From Nereocystis luetkeana (lineage: Eukaryota > Sar > Phaeophyceae > Laminariales > Laminariaceae): a stretch of DNA of 64,000 nucleotides. The DNA is taken from the NCBI GenBank assembly GCA_031213475.1, contig JARUPZ010000004.1, positions 5,837,169-5,901,168 on the forward strand. The letters run 5' to 3'. The position numbers and the translations under genes were made by a program. Below, piece by piece: positions 48,056 through 60,512 of this stretch. The number at the start of each line of letters is the position of its first letter. Positions within the stretch are counted from its first letter, which is position 1. The notes beneath the pieces are model-generated. The model made no database searches. It was not told where the DNA came from and worked only from the letters and a program-made list of their open reading frames with translations.

Positions 48056-48818
48056 ATGCGAATGCGACAGATCTTCGAGCTGCAGTCGTCACTGCTGGAG
48101 GATGGCGTGAGCGAGGCGCTCCTGCGCGAGTGCGCGGCGTGGTTCCGGCCGTCGGACTTCGAGCAGATCGTCATCGAGCGGAGCGAAGCGGAAGGCAGGT
48201 GCGCCTGGCCACAGTGCCTCAACTCCCTCCCCTCTTGGCGCCTGGCGGCGCCTCTTGTGTTCGACCTGCCGGAGGGGGAGCAGTTGGGCAGATTCTGCGG
48301 CCGGGCTTGCATGGCGGTGAGAGCGGGGTAGGGGAGCGGGAGGAGGGGAGGGGAGCGGAAGTCGGGGCGGGAGGTGAGCTAGCTATGCTACTGGTGGTGT
48401 TGGTTTAGATACGTTGATATGAGGCAAACCGGTGCCGATCCAAACATCAAGCAGACCGAGGTATCCGTCGCCAAAATGTGTCCAACTCACCCCCCCTGCC
48501 TTGCCCACCCCCGACCCTCTGATTGTTTACCCCCCCCCCCCCCAATGGTCAAATGACTAAGGCAAGCAACAAATGAGTACCCCCCCCCTCCCCCCTTTGA
48601 CCGTTTTGTGTGTTTTATTGGTGGGAGCAGAAGACAAAGATTTTCCTGGCGGCTATCCCTTCGACGTCTCCCTACACCAGAGAAAACCTCGTCCGGATTG
48701 TCTGCCCCTCCGCTTTCGAAAACCCCGCTGGAAGCGCTGTCACGACCGCCGCCGCCGCCGCCGCCGCCAGGGGCGACGGTGCGCCGAAGAAGGTCTACAA
48801 GCGGCCCCGGCGAAGAGA

Positions 48819-48866
<48 letters not shown>

Positions 48867-51800
48867 TGTGGCGTCCTCCCGTACGGCTGATAAGGATGCC
48901 GGCGAAAGTGAGGCTGGTGGTGGTGGTGGCGCCGGAGGCGGCGGCAAGAAAGAGGTCGGCCGCGAGCCAAATCCAGCGGAGGAAAATGAAGCCGCTTCTG
49001 CTGCTGCTGTTGCTGCTGCCACCGCCGGCATCGCCGTCACCGCCACCGCGGTTGCGGCGGTTGCCGCGGTTGACGACAAGGCTGGGGCGAGTGAGACCAG
49101 TGTTGGCAGCGGTGGGGTTTCTCCTTTCGAGGGAAGGCATGCTCCGAATGCCGCGGGGAATGCGGAAAAGGAGGGCGCGGAGGGCGCGGAAACGGCGGTA
49201 ACGACAACGCCAGCGACGAAGGTGGCAGCCGTCGCAGCGGTGGCGGATGATGGCAGCAGCGACGGCACTGGGGCGGTTCAAGCGTCGCTTGAAATGTTAC
49301 GCCTCTCGGAGAGCGCGCCGCGTCCGTCGGCGGCGGCGCGTGCCGCGCCGACTCTGCCGTCAGGACGAGAGGCGGGAGCGGTGCCAAATGTGGCAAGGGG
49401 GGAGGCAGAGGCGGCGGTAACAGCATCGGCTTCAGCGGTACCAGCAGCGCCAACACCGGCAGTAGCAGTAGCAGCGATAACAACACCAGAAGCAGCAGTG
49501 GCGGTAGCAGCAGGAGCGCCCGCGAAATCAGAAGAACAACCAGCAGCAGCAACACTAGCAGCAACAGCAGCAGCAACACCACCAGCACCGGCACCAGGGG
49601 TGACAGTAGCAACAGATCCTCCCCAGCCTCCTGCCCCTGGCGCTCCTGCTCCTGAGACCGCCCCTGTCGTCGACTCCGGCTGGGACAAAACACGCCTCAG
49701 CCGACCAAGCGGCGCTTACCGGTCACCCGTTTCTCTGCACGCGGCTTTGTCGGCCGCGGCGGCCGCCGAGACAGCCTCTGCCTCCGCCGCCGCCGCCGCC
49801 GCCAGCGCCGCTACCGCGCCCAGCGTTCCCGGCTCTGGGGTAGTCGGTCCAGTAGTAGCAGCAGCAGCAGTAGCGCCGGAATCTCTCGTCGGAGATATCA
49901 GAGGAACGGCGGCAACAGCTGATAAGGATAAGGACAAGGACAAGAATGAGGGTAAGGGTAAGGGTAAGAGTGGCAAGGGTAAGGGAGTGAAGGAGAAAAC
50001 TATCAAACCGGTGCGTCCCCGACGCAAGAGCGTGTCCTTTGCCGACGGTACGAAAGAAGACCCCCCGGCGCATTTGCACCCGCCTTCTTGGGCAGCTGGA
50101 AACCCCCCCCTCGCCGCCGCCGCCACCGCCGCTGGAGCCTTTCGGAGGAGGGGCCGCCAAGATGGGAGGGGGGGACAGGGAGGCGCCGGCCGGGGGCAAA
50201 GCAGCCCCCCAAGCCGCGGTGTCGGTCGCGGTAGTGCCAGCGGTGGTGCTAGGGGTGGCCGCGGTGGCGCGGTAAAGCGGACGCCGCCGCCGGCTAAGAA
50301 GAATCCGGTCCTAGGAGGAGTCGTGGAGCGCGCTGTTGTGGCGCCCGCGCCGATGGAAGCAAGAGTAGGAGGCGTGCTTGCTGGGGGAAGAGGGAAAGAG
50401 GGGGGAGGAGGAGGGGGAGGTGCTGGCCTGGTGGAGGGACACCTGCCAAGGTTTGAGGCGGACCTGTCCTTTCGCGTGATGCCGCGGGGGGGCTACGGTG
50501 GCATGGAAGCCATGGCCGGGATTAGCGGCCTTGGTGACGGTGTTGGCGGTGGCGGCAGTGACGGCGGAGGCGTCGAGGAAACGAAAGGAGGGGGTTTTGG
50601 TGTCGTCGACGATATTAGCAGCGGAGTCGAGGGCGGCAGGAAGGGGGAGGAGGGGGGGCTGGAGGAAAGCGATGACAACGCAGAAGGAGACAGCGAGGCT
50701 GACGCGGATGATGAGAACGATAGGTTGGTGCTTGCGGAAGGAGGGTTCGTTCGGTGCACGTGCATGCGTGTTTTGAAGGGTCTTTCTGTGTAGCCGTGTT
50801 TTGTGTCAGTGTGCTCTATACTTGAAGAAAGTCCTCCTGTTGTTGTTGCGACATGAAATCTAGCAGGGCGGGAGGGTGGGTGGGGGTGCAATCCCCTTTT
50901 ATTTTCAAGCACGCCCCACGTCAACTTTGTGCCTCCCGAATGTGTGTTTGTCCTCACCGATGTTGTTCGGTGTCCACCGACGTGGGGGCTTCCGTGTAGG
51001 GGACTCCTGTCTGTACCCCAGGCGATCGCGCGTTCCCCGCCGCCGCCGCCGCCGCCTTTTCAGTTTTTTTTTCTTCGCATGTGTGTTTGTTTATTTTGGT
51101 TGTTCATGGGCTCATTTGCTTGTTTTGTTGTTCGTTTCTTGTTCACGATGATAGTTGCTTTTAGTTTTTGTTTCATCTGTTTTCTCTATCTCGTTCGTTC
51201 GCAGGGCCATCTGGCTAGAGGCGTTCGGAGAGGAGATGCCAGACGACGCGGCCGGGGACTCATGGATAGACATGGACGCCGTACGCGACAAGGAGCTGCG
51301 GGAGAAGTTCGTGAGTGCCGACGGGTTTCCTGCAGCACGAGTCACCCTACGGTGGACGCTGCAGGCAGTAGCCTCCGCGCGAAGTCACCATTACCCCCCC
51401 CCCCCCCTCCTCCTCCTCCCGCCCTCACAGGCCCGCCCCCCCCGCCTCGAATTTCCATATATATCCCGTCAAAACCCTGCACAAAAACTACGACGTAGAG
51501 CTTATTGTCCCCGTCTCCCGAGCTCTCGAGGATTCTTATGGAGGTGGCCTCCGCGCGCAGTCCCCCCCCCCCCCCCCAACGGTCCACCTCCCGCGCCGAA
51601 ATTTCCCAACCAATTTGGTCGAAACCCTTCACAAAGCCATAACGCAGAACTTTTGCTGCCCCCCTCCCCCCACCGTGGCAGGCGTCGTCGATTGCGCCGT
51701 TCGCCCTTCTATGGAGCGCCCTCTCGGAGTGGGTCACGCCTGAAACTCGCGCGGTTTGCCGGGCCGGACGAGCGGCGGCCATGGCAGCCACAAGAGCAGC

Positions 51801-53055
51801 GAATGAAGCAGGCGCGGTGGCGGCGGCAGCAGTATCGGCAGAAACTGAAGAAAAGAGGAAAAGCGGAGAAACTGGAAAAAAAGGAAAACGCGGCGAAATT
51901 GAGGGAGAGCAGTCTCACACCGTGGAGGAGGCAGCGGGGGCTAAGGAGAGGGCAAAGCTGGTCGGTGGTGATGGCGGCCGCGCCGGCACCGGCTCGCGCC
52001 CCCGCCTGGTACCGATAAACCTCCAGGCACGGAAGGCAGGCGCTGCGGCTGAGGCGGTGGAAGCGAAGGCTGAGGCCCATCGCCGCAGTCTGCAACGGCT
52101 GGCGAACGCTTCTATCGACGGGCCTAAAAGCAGTGGCGGCGGTCGTAGTGGCAGCGGCGGTGGCGGCGGTGGTGCCGGCTCCGGGCCGACCCTAACAGGG
52201 GCCTTGCGCCACAGCGGGGTGAGCGCCATGGTGAACATGCACCTGGCGCAGGCCGAGCTGGCGCTCCGAGCGACCGCCGCCGCGGCTGCAGGGGGCGACA
52301 GCGAAAGAGGGTGCGGGGAAAGGGGTGCGGGCGATAGTAACCCGGCGAGTTTGGGCGCGGCATCTGGGAAGTGGGTGTGGTCGGACAAGGCTTCTGACGC
52401 GAGGCCTGGAGGGCGGCACGGGGCGTGGGTTGAAGAGAGAGAGGAGACGAAAGACGACGAGGAGAAGGAGGGTACGGCGGCGCGCAAGGCCGCGTCATCG
52501 GCGGCAGCAACCACCTCGGCAACGATAACGGCGAAGGAGGCAACAACGCGGGGAGGAGATTCGGCGGCAGCAGCAAAGCCCGCGGCAGCGGCGCCGCCGG
52601 CGGAGCTCGGCGAGCGCTCGGAAAGCGGACCTAGAAGCGCCGGGCGAAGCGAGCATGAGGCATGGGGAGGGCGGGGGCGGGGGGGCGGGGGCGAGGGGGG
52701 CGGCGAGGCTGGCGGGGGAGCCGAGTGTCGCCGGGCCGTGTCGGCGGTGATTGACACGCTGGACGCCGGGCAAGCGAGCGCGGCTGCAAACCTGTCCATC
52801 GCGCAGTGGAAGGTGGTGCCTCTGGTGCTGATGACGGCGCTAGGACTGGGTAGTGGTGGCAACAGTGGGGTGCGGGAGGAGGAGGAGGAGGAGAAAGAGG
52901 AGGAGGAGGAGGAGGAGGAGGAGGAGGAAGGGGTCGGGCAAGAGGAGGCGGCGAGGGGCGCGGCAGCATGCGGGCGGGTGTGCGGACCGGGCACGGCCGC
53001 TGTATCCCCGAGGGAGTTCAAGATCCTGGCGGATATGCTCCTTCGCGAGCAGTAA
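48056..53055 (+). CDS. RPAP2: RPAP2/Rtr1-type RNA polymerase II CTD phosphatase, four exons
   Basis: Exons 48056-48316, 48631-50723, 51205-51310 and 51682-53055 (stop TAA); all phases agree, 3834 nt, 1277 residues. Exon 1 gives FELQSSLLEDGVSEALLREC, DFEQIVIERS, and the zinc ligands C49-x4-C54 (CAWPQC) and C81-x3-C85 (CGRAC). Exon 2 continues KTKIFLAAIPSTSPYTRENL. This is the Rtr1/RPAP2 domain, which removes Ser5 phosphate from the polymerase II CTD and helps import the polymerase. Exon 2 holds Ala, Gly and Thr-rich runs and KSVSFADG at about 553-560, like the short (V)(S/T)(W/F)AD motif of plant homologues. Exon 3 ends RDKELREKF. Exon 4 starts ASSIAPFALLWSALSEWVTP, a known C-terminal RPAP2 feature. 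It is about twice the usual length because of inserts. The start ATG could be preceded by another exon. Confidence 0.85.
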
Positions 53056-53299
53056 GAGTATATCACCCCCCAGGGGGGCGGAAGGGCGCGACGCAAATAT
53101 GGGTCTGGGCTTGGTCGATGGGGTCTGGGTTTTGCCAGAGTTCGTGGGGGTTAGGGTGTGTAGAAGCGGGTAGGGGTGAGTGGGTAGGGGCGGGTAGAGG
53201 TGGGTGGGTGGTGGGTGGGTGCTTGGTTGTATGGTTGGGTGTGTTGGTGTGGGGGGGTGGGTGGGTGGGTGCGTGAGAGAGTGGGAAGGTGGGAGAAGG

Positions 53300-53390
53300 A
53301 CGTTTCTGTCGTACGACTCCCACAGGTGTCGCCCAAAAACTAAAGTGGTTCGTACGACTCCCACAGGTGTTGCCTAAAAACCTAAACTTA
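53300..53390. repeat. Two tandem 40 bp units downstream of RPAP2
   Basis: CGTACGACTCCCACAGGTGT occurs twice, followed by CGCCCAAAAACTAAA and then TGCCTAAAAACCTAAA. Confidence 0.8.
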
Positions 53391-53699
53391 ACGAAGCCTT
53401 GGTTCGAAGGTCTGGCTTGATCCGGTCTGATCCGGTCCCGCCCAGCCCGGCCGGGTCCGGGATTGCGTTGTGCCGCGGAGTCGAGTGATCGCCGCGGGCC
53501 CGCCGTTACTATTTATTGTGCTCCGTGAAGTTCTTCGGGTTCACAGTAGCCCCACGCGTTTTGTCGGGGGTCTGGAGTTGGCCTTGGTTGCCCGTTCGTT
53601 GGTTTATTCGTTCGTGTATTGAGTCGTGGTGTCATGTTCTTTGCCATCTCCGCGGGAGAGTGGCGTGCAACTGAGCTTGACCGCAATCGTGGGGTTCAG

Positions 53700-53835
53700 C
53701 GTAAGCTATAAGCGTTAGCGTTAGCGTTAGCGTGAGCGCAAGCGTGAGCGTAAGCATGAGAGCGTAAGCATGAGCATAAACGCAGGTGTCAGCGTAGGCG
53801 TGAGGGTGGGCGCAAGCGTCAGTGAAGCGTGAGGT
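53700..53835. repeat. GCGTTA/GCGTGA/GCGTAA hexamer array
   Basis: Starts AAGCGTTAGCGTTAGCGTTA, then degenerates to GCGTGAGCGCAAGCGTGAGC and later variants. Confidence 0.85.
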
Positions 53836-54379
53836 TGAACGTGAGCGTGAGAGTGTCCGTAGGCGTTTGGGTAGCGCAAGCGTTGGCGTTCCTGCGGCAG
53901 TCAACTGTCGAAAAACGAAAATGCAAGCAATACCACACTACCGGCCCTCTCGTAAGAAATACCCCGACAAGAAAACCAGCCTGACATTTCCGGGGAAATA
54001 GGAAATTAGTTCCTGAGCTGTACTAAATAAAGCTAGTGTAGAACACAGCCTTTCTAAAGTAGATCTGGGGCCAGTCTCCGGGTCTTTAGGAGCGGGCACC
54101 CGCGACTGGCTGTAGACCTGCTGCCGTTGAACGTCGTCCACGTGGTTGCCGGCCGTGGCGATGGCTGGGCGGCTTTTCGGCATGCTCTCGATGGGTGAGG
54201 ACAACATGTGACCGTAACCTTGGTTGTTCACTTCAAGCGCATCAGCTCAAGGGAAGCGCAGTGCAACCCCGCCCCTACTGGCATGTCTTGGAATTTCCGG
54301 CCTGAGGTGGAGCATGGTGGCGAGACCGACGACTCTCGATGACCCCCGGCGGCGGCTGTCGATGGGCGGCGACGGCGCA

Positions 54380-54620
54380 AGATAACCCGGCTGTTCAGCG
54401 CAAGTTCAGCCCAAGCACAGTGCAAGCGCAACCCAAGCACAACCCTAGCTCGCAGGTCAAGCGCGCAGGTCAAGCGCGGCTCAAGGGAAGCTCAAGCGCA
54501 GTTCAACTGCTGTACCGGTTTAAGTGCCGCTCAAGTGCTGCACAAGCGAAGCTCAATCAAATGCGGCCTTATGTGCAACTCAAGTGCACCCCAATCGCAG
54601 CTGAAGCGCAGCTCGCAGCT
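54380..54620. repeat. Degenerate AGCTCAAGCGC minisatellite
   Basis: Units of 10-12 bp such as AGCCCAAGCACAG, AGGTCAAGCGCG, AGCTCAAGCGCAG and AACTCAAGTGCA. No coding evidence. Confidence 0.75.
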
Positions 54621-55804
54621 CACTTCGCTGCGTTCCTGTTCACATCCATCCCGGGACCTGATAATGCCGCCCTACAGTAGGAAAACCCAGGGAAACAGGA
54701 GCGCCGCAACGAGTAAAAAATCATACCCGCCGGTACCTGGTATTCCGGTTATGCACTCGGACCAGCTTTTGTACCACCAGATACTGTTTATAGCTAACGT
54801 GTGCATGCACCAAACGTATACGGGTATACCGAAGGTACCTGCCGTCAACGCCCCTATCGGGATGACCCCCGGTTCGACTCGACGTCTCTGACACCTGCCA
54901 TTCTTCGCTTCGAATATAGCGTGGAGGATGCGCCAGGTTTTGGTACAATACGTGTAGGGTCAGAATGAGCCTGATCCCACGAGAACGGCAACGGACGGGG
55001 GTCGAGCGTGGCGAGAGGGCTGTCTCGCCTATTAATCGATGTATTCGAAGGACCTTGAGATGCCGCAGTCAGCCATCGTTCCTTGTGCACGGGACAACCG
55101 ACGGAGCTAGCTGAGGACAACAAACAGCAAGATACGAACGACCACAATAATAGGATAGAGAAGTCGATGACGACCGCCGGCGAATGGTTGGAGCTTTGCG
55201 GAACAAGATCCATGCGACGCTTCGTCGATGACCTGGCACCCACACACGTATATACACATAACAGCATGGCCGAACAAATGTATCTGGTGGTGGTTGTCGG
55301 GCGATAGGGGCCGCTATCTGATTTCTTAAGAGTTTTTTTAATATGTGGTTCGTTTGAAATGCGACGGGTCGATGGAAGAGGGGAGGAGTGCTATACACCA
55401 GTGCATAGATAGGTGTACTTACAGCGGTGAGAGATACCGCAGGCCGGTGGGATACCGTGAAATATCGTGAAATGTACCGTGGGATGCCGTTCAGAACACC
55501 GCGGGAAGTCGGCGGGATACCACTCGTGGGATGTCAAGCAATCGCGATAATCGGGGGCAAGAGTCTTCAAGTGGTTTGGGATTTACCGCAATAATCGTGA
55601 CGACAGGAAATTTAAGAGTTAACTCTGGGGAATGTTGACTGAAATGCAGCACCGAAGACTGGCATTGGCGTACTGCTCGCCAGTGTATGAGCTGATGTGT
55701 GTCAGCTATCGTACCCGACGCGCGATAACCGACGGCAATCAATCGTTCGGGATCGTTTGAGGAAACGAGTACAAGCAAGCGTTCGTGTCACTCACGCCTG
55801 ATTC

Positions 55805-55915
55805 CAGGAGGACTGACTGTTCACGGGCCGGGTAAAACCTTGCGGGCCAGGTCGGGTCGGGTCGGGTAACGGTGACCCGACCCGACCCGTGGGAGTTTGA
55901 AACCTTCCCGAGACC
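55805..55915. mobile_element. Fragment related to the GGGTC-rich hAT-like element
   Basis: TCACGGGCCGGGTAAAACCT, CAGGTCGGGTCGGGTCGGGT and GACCCGACCCGACCCGTGGG. Same pentamer chemistry and inverted layout as 37614-38480, but the CAGGGCTTTT ends are not seen. Confidence 0.6.
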
Positions 55916-57054
55916 CAATCCACTCCGACCAGATGCGCGAGACTTCAAAACCACCTGATCCGACTCGTTGGTTGCGTCACGATCCAGTGAAATCTCTGCC
56001 TGATTCGAGATCGAGGGGGCGACACAGGCAGACAACATGCACACAGAAAACAAGCAGAACTTCCGTTTCCGAGCTCCCCAGCTCCCCGGAGGGCCCTTTT
56101 GGGGAAGAGCTCCACACCCATCACGATCTACCTGTAGATCGCCTACATCCTGTATTTGAGCCATCCCACGGTAGGGGCGCACCAGAAGTTCCTGAGCCCC
56201 TTACATCAGGAGTTCAATATCTCACCCGATACAGTACTTGAAAGAAAATTGTTCGCGCCACCCGAGCGGCACTTCTTTGCGCTAGTCCTAAAACGGATAT
56301 ACGACTATTTTTTTCATCCCAACTGCTGGTTCCTTACTTAGGGAACTCAGTCGGTCAGAAACCTTTGACCCAAAACGTGCAACCCCTACCGTGGGGTGAC
56401 TCATTTCCCCCGCCACGCTATGCTGTAGAGCAGCGCCAACGATGGCATTGTGCGTTGCCATGCTGTTCCCTACAGGTGGTACTTTTTAAGGTTGGATGGG
56501 GGCATGCATGGATATTACTGGGATTTTTTTCCCGCTTCCAACGTACGGAAGCGGCTAAAAACAGTGCTTGGAAACTAAAAAAACAGGCACGAGCCGTACG
56601 TATTGGTTGATTTCATATGCCGGCATTGCGATTATACGTCGTGCAAGAGCCATCCGTCTCGTTCAGATCCCACCCCCCGGGCACACATGCGCGCACGACG
56701 AGCCGTGTGATGCAGATCGTGCCCGAGAAACATGGTCCACAGATCGTGCAGGTACCGCAAAACAGTAGTAGCTGTAAATCAGGGATATATATCTATCTGT
56801 GCCACCCGAAATATCCCACTGTACAGTAGTAAACAGTAGATCACGAAATAATAATGGTCTGATGTGTCTTGTGTGTGGAAAGAGAAGAGCAGGACAACCT
56901 TGCACACGTCGGATAGATCATGATCTATCTATCCACAGGTGAATCATCCACAGTAGTAGTTTCCTCACCTGCCGCTGTGAGAGGCCGTCCGTGCAGGATC
57001 TGCATACTCATATACCTGGTACCTGGTATAATATATTATGTACAGTAGTACCCG

Positions 57055-57396
57055 GTCGCCCCGGTGGGTCAAGTGGTCAACCTCGAATTCCACGTGTGTT
57101 TGAGTCCTGGGTTCGAGCCCCAGGTGGGTCGGACATTTGACTTTATTTGCAAAAATAAAAAAAAAAGGATTCAATTGTTGAGAGCGCCTTGCAGCGCGGG
57201 TAGGCACAATTCGATGCGAGTCGACGAGGGAAGAAAATGCTGAGATCTTCTCGCGATAAAAATGAAGGCACGTACCGTAGCGGGAAGAGGGGAGAAGAGC
57301 CTCCTATGTGACCCCGGATCTGAGTTACGAGTTGGAAGGAGAAAGAGCAGATGTGCGAAGACAATAAATGGGATGAGCAAAAAAAAAAGAAAAAAG
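57055..57396 (+). mobile_element. tRNA-derived SINE (S1), plus copy
   Basis: GTCGCCCCGGTGGGTCAAGT head, B box GGTTCGAGCCC, body as in 39240-39584, ending in an A-run (AAAAAAAAAAGAAAAAAG). Flanking AGTAGT motifs may be a short imperfect TSD. Confidence 0.9.
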
Positions 57397-57484
57397 TAGT
57401 GCACACCCAACCCAGCACGTGCTGGATTTTTTGCAGGTTTCATACTCGTATACGGCTCCCACCCTTGCAACGTGAGCTACTTAA

Positions 57485-57570
57485 GCCCTTTTAGAACTGC
57501 AGTCCCGTTTTGGGGACAAACCAGTCAAGTTCTTACTAATTTATCCCCAAAACGGGACTGCAGTCCTCAA
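57485..57570. mobile_element. piggyBac-like mini-element (family B)
   Basis: TTAA at 57481-57484, then GCCCTTTTAGAACTGCAGTC. The right arm is AAAACGGGACTGCAGTCCTC. The right TTAA is lost. Confidence 0.75.
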
Positions 57571-58024
57571 ACATCACACAGATCAGGAATATGTCTGCCC
57601 TCGAGGACGTCCAGTGGGAATCGAGGATCTGCCTGAGATGTGAACTTCCAAGAGTTTGGGTTTCGACGAAAATTCTCGATCTCAGATCACGGCAGAGTTT
57701 GATTTTTCGTTTTTGTTTTTGATATCCTGTGGCGGATTGGTAAAAAGAAAGCTCATCAAGCTCACCATATTTCCACGTTTACATTCCGTGTCGTGTGCCT
57801 ATTTAATCCATGGCTCTCGTTGCAACAGAAAGCAGAGCAGGCTGCTGTTGCCACGTTCGTTGTTTCCCACTTTTTCCACAAAGAATCATCGTACAGCAGT
57901 AGAGCGTATTACTATCTCGTCATCATGTGTTCGCACTCAAAAATTAATAATACTGAGGGTGCAACCAAACCATTGACACCACCACATCGGAGACAACACA
58001 CTTTCTATCTCCCTATTCGCAGGT

Positions 58025-58260
58025 GCGTTTTTTTTTGTGCCGCTATTATTACTATTGCCGCAGCTGCTGCTGCTACTGCTACTGCTGCGGCTGATGGTGC
58101 TGTTCGTGGCGGGTGGCGCGGCTGCTGCTGCTGCTGACGATGGTGGTGCTGCTGCTTGCTTCTACTACTGTTGGTGCTACTCGTGCCGTTGCTATTATTG
58201 CTGCTTCCTTCCGCTGCCATTACTGCCGCCGCCGCCGCTGTTGATGCTGCGGCCGAAGAA
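58025..58260. repeat. GCT/GCC trinucleotide-rich stretch
   Basis: Alternating GCTGCTGCT, GCCGCC and TATT blocks. The open Leu, Cys and Ala-rich frames have no domain signal, so I do not call a gene. Confidence 0.7.
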
Positions 58261-59524
58261 CTCGATTATGCCATATCGGACTCTACTCGTACTAACTCCT
58301 GCTCTATCAATAAGCTCATTTTCATGCCTTTACTCTCCTGTGCTACTTTTTTCGTCCTCTTTTCAGACGAGGACAAGGACCCATCATGCGTGGCAACATC
58401 AATGGGATACCCTCTCCTGGTACTACTACTACTACTCGTCCTTCTTTCGCCAACGGTACAAAACGCAAAACGCCACCTTCCGCACAAAAACCTCCCACAA
58501 CAAATAGCAAGTATTCGTAGCCCGCCTTCTGCATACTTGGTACCTCGTATGGTTACTCATAGAAGACATCACCTGTTTTCAAAATGCGAACGGACACGGA
58601 GCCGAGCGGCAAACCACAGACATCGACCACAGCGACAGGGCTAATCGTTCCACCAAGGAAGGACTTGGGGGTTTTGTCGCGTAAAAAGGACCAAGCGCAT
58701 GAATATCGATCACAGCCAAAGCTTCCCCCCCAACGGGGTGTACCCTCGCGTAAGACTGCCAAAAAGGGGTACATGCTCACACCCCGCCCCCCCCTCTTCC
58801 CCACCCCCTGCCCAGAAGGCCATTCCCAAAACGCCCGAGCGTCAGCGGCCACATGCCGACCCCACCCCCTTCCCCCGCCGCCCCCCCAACCTAGAGAGAC
58901 ATTCTTAAAAAATCCCACCATGCCGCGGCCGCAAGCCGATTCACCCCCCCCCCCCTCCCCCCCCCCTCCTCTATGGTCATTGACTTCGGCTATGCAATGA
59001 CATGAGCACACACCCCCCCCCCTCTCTCCACCTCCAACTGTGAAGCTAGCGCCACCACGCTACCCACATAGCGGCAAGGGCTTACTCTACAGCTGATGCC
59101 TCGCAAAAAATACAACGAAAGTTTCCCTCGTTTCCAACTCACTAGAAACCTTCAAAAAGGCCGCCGCGTTATCGCAGCCGTCTGAAAAATGTGTAAAAAA
59201 AAAAAAAAAAAAACTTGCAGAAACAAAACAAGAAACTGCGCCTTCTGTTCGAAAGGGGGGAAAAAAAAAAAACAGAATACAGTTTGATAAAAAAAAAAGA
59301 GGCAAAACTACGCAAAGCAGAGGGGCGAGAAAAAGCGGCCAACAGAGGCCTCATGACGTGCACACAAGTATTACGTCAAAATCAAGTCGCGTAGAAGCTT
59401 CTCTTTCAGAACAATTAAAAAACGCACAAGGCATAATACCTAGAAAAAGAGCCTCAACACATTTAACAACGCAAAAAAAAGAGCAAAAAAAAAAGCCTCG
59501 TTACATTTACACAAAAAACGGCGA

Positions 59525-59695
59525 TGAAAGGCCGAGGCCTCCCCTCATTCACCACCTTCGCTGGCCCTTGCCTGCTGTATTCCACCGCAAAACCCATGCG
59601 ACTCAAGACCGAGGCGTCCCTTCTTTAAATACCTTCTTCGTTGGTCCTTACCTGCTGTATTCCACCGCAAAACTCATGCGACTCTTACATGAACC
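59525..59695. repeat. Tandem duplication of about 80 bp
   Basis: GGCCTCCCCTCATTCACCAC / GGCGTCCCTTCTTTAAATAC, each followed by CTTCG(C/T)TGG, then CCTGCTGTATTCCACCGCAA and ATGCGACTC. Confidence 0.82.
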
Positions 59696-60407
59696 AAGTA
59701 CAGCAGGTTGGTTTTCTCGTGGGAGGTGACCCTAAACGGCCTTCCGGACAAGCCGTGGGTCGCAGGTAAGGCGTGTCTCTATGGGTGTGCCTAGTAGGGT
59801 ACAAACACGCCCTTCTCGGTGTCTTCCTCTCTCCCCCACCGGTGCTTGCCTTCATGTTCATCGCTATACTCTACCAGGGTAACCGGGTACCAAGTCTGGT
59901 CGGTTGAGTGATACTCGGTCAGCATTTGTATCGCTATACGAAGTACTCTGGGGTACCCGGGTATCAAGCCTGGTTGACTGGCAAATACTCGGATAGATGC
60001 CGGGATATCCTCACAGAGTATGCGAGCGTAACGTACGCCACTGCACACACCCACCCTCGGTGGCTTCCTTTCTGCCCCCCCCCCCCCCCCCCCCGCGGGA
60101 TTGGCTCTTCAATTTTACCGCGCATACTTCGAAGGGGTCAACAGCAATTTCCCTTTCTTCTTTCCCCCCGAAATTTGGTGCACTTCTCGCAGGAGCTGAC
60201 TCTATATAACATGAAGCAAGCCCCCTGAGTTCCGCCAACACGTCTATCGCTCTTGTTTCACTCAACTGCAAGCCCGAGCAGCATTTGAAAGAAAAAAAAA
60301 CAATTCCCCCCTTAAGCAAACAAACAAAACAAACAAAACACAACAAAAAAATACCAGCAGGCCGAGAAGGGCGTGGCGCCTGGGGGCGGGGTGTGTGTGT
60401 GTGGGAG

Positions 60408-60512
60408 GGGGTCTACTCGATAGGAGTGATGTACTCGATATCATGTATGGCCGTAGTCATATGACCATAGACCCTCGCACCCCTACAATGCCGGGACGGA
60501 GCATGAGGGAGG
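60408..60512 (-). repeat. Family C repeat, minus copy
   Basis: GTCTACTCGATAGGAGTGAT, GATATCATGTATGGCCGTAG, GACCCTCGCACCCCTACAAT and GCCGGGACGGAGCATG. Confidence 0.82.

Noticed and set aside
48740..49693. Minus-strand open frames opposite RPAP2 exon 2
   Set aside because: Shadows of the Ala-rich coding strand; the plus strand connects in phase to the Rtr1 zinc domain and the C-terminal RPAP2 exons.
58584..59000. Pro-rich open frame of 138 codons
   Set aside because: It ends in poly-C and a decayed family C core; no domain and no splice partners.
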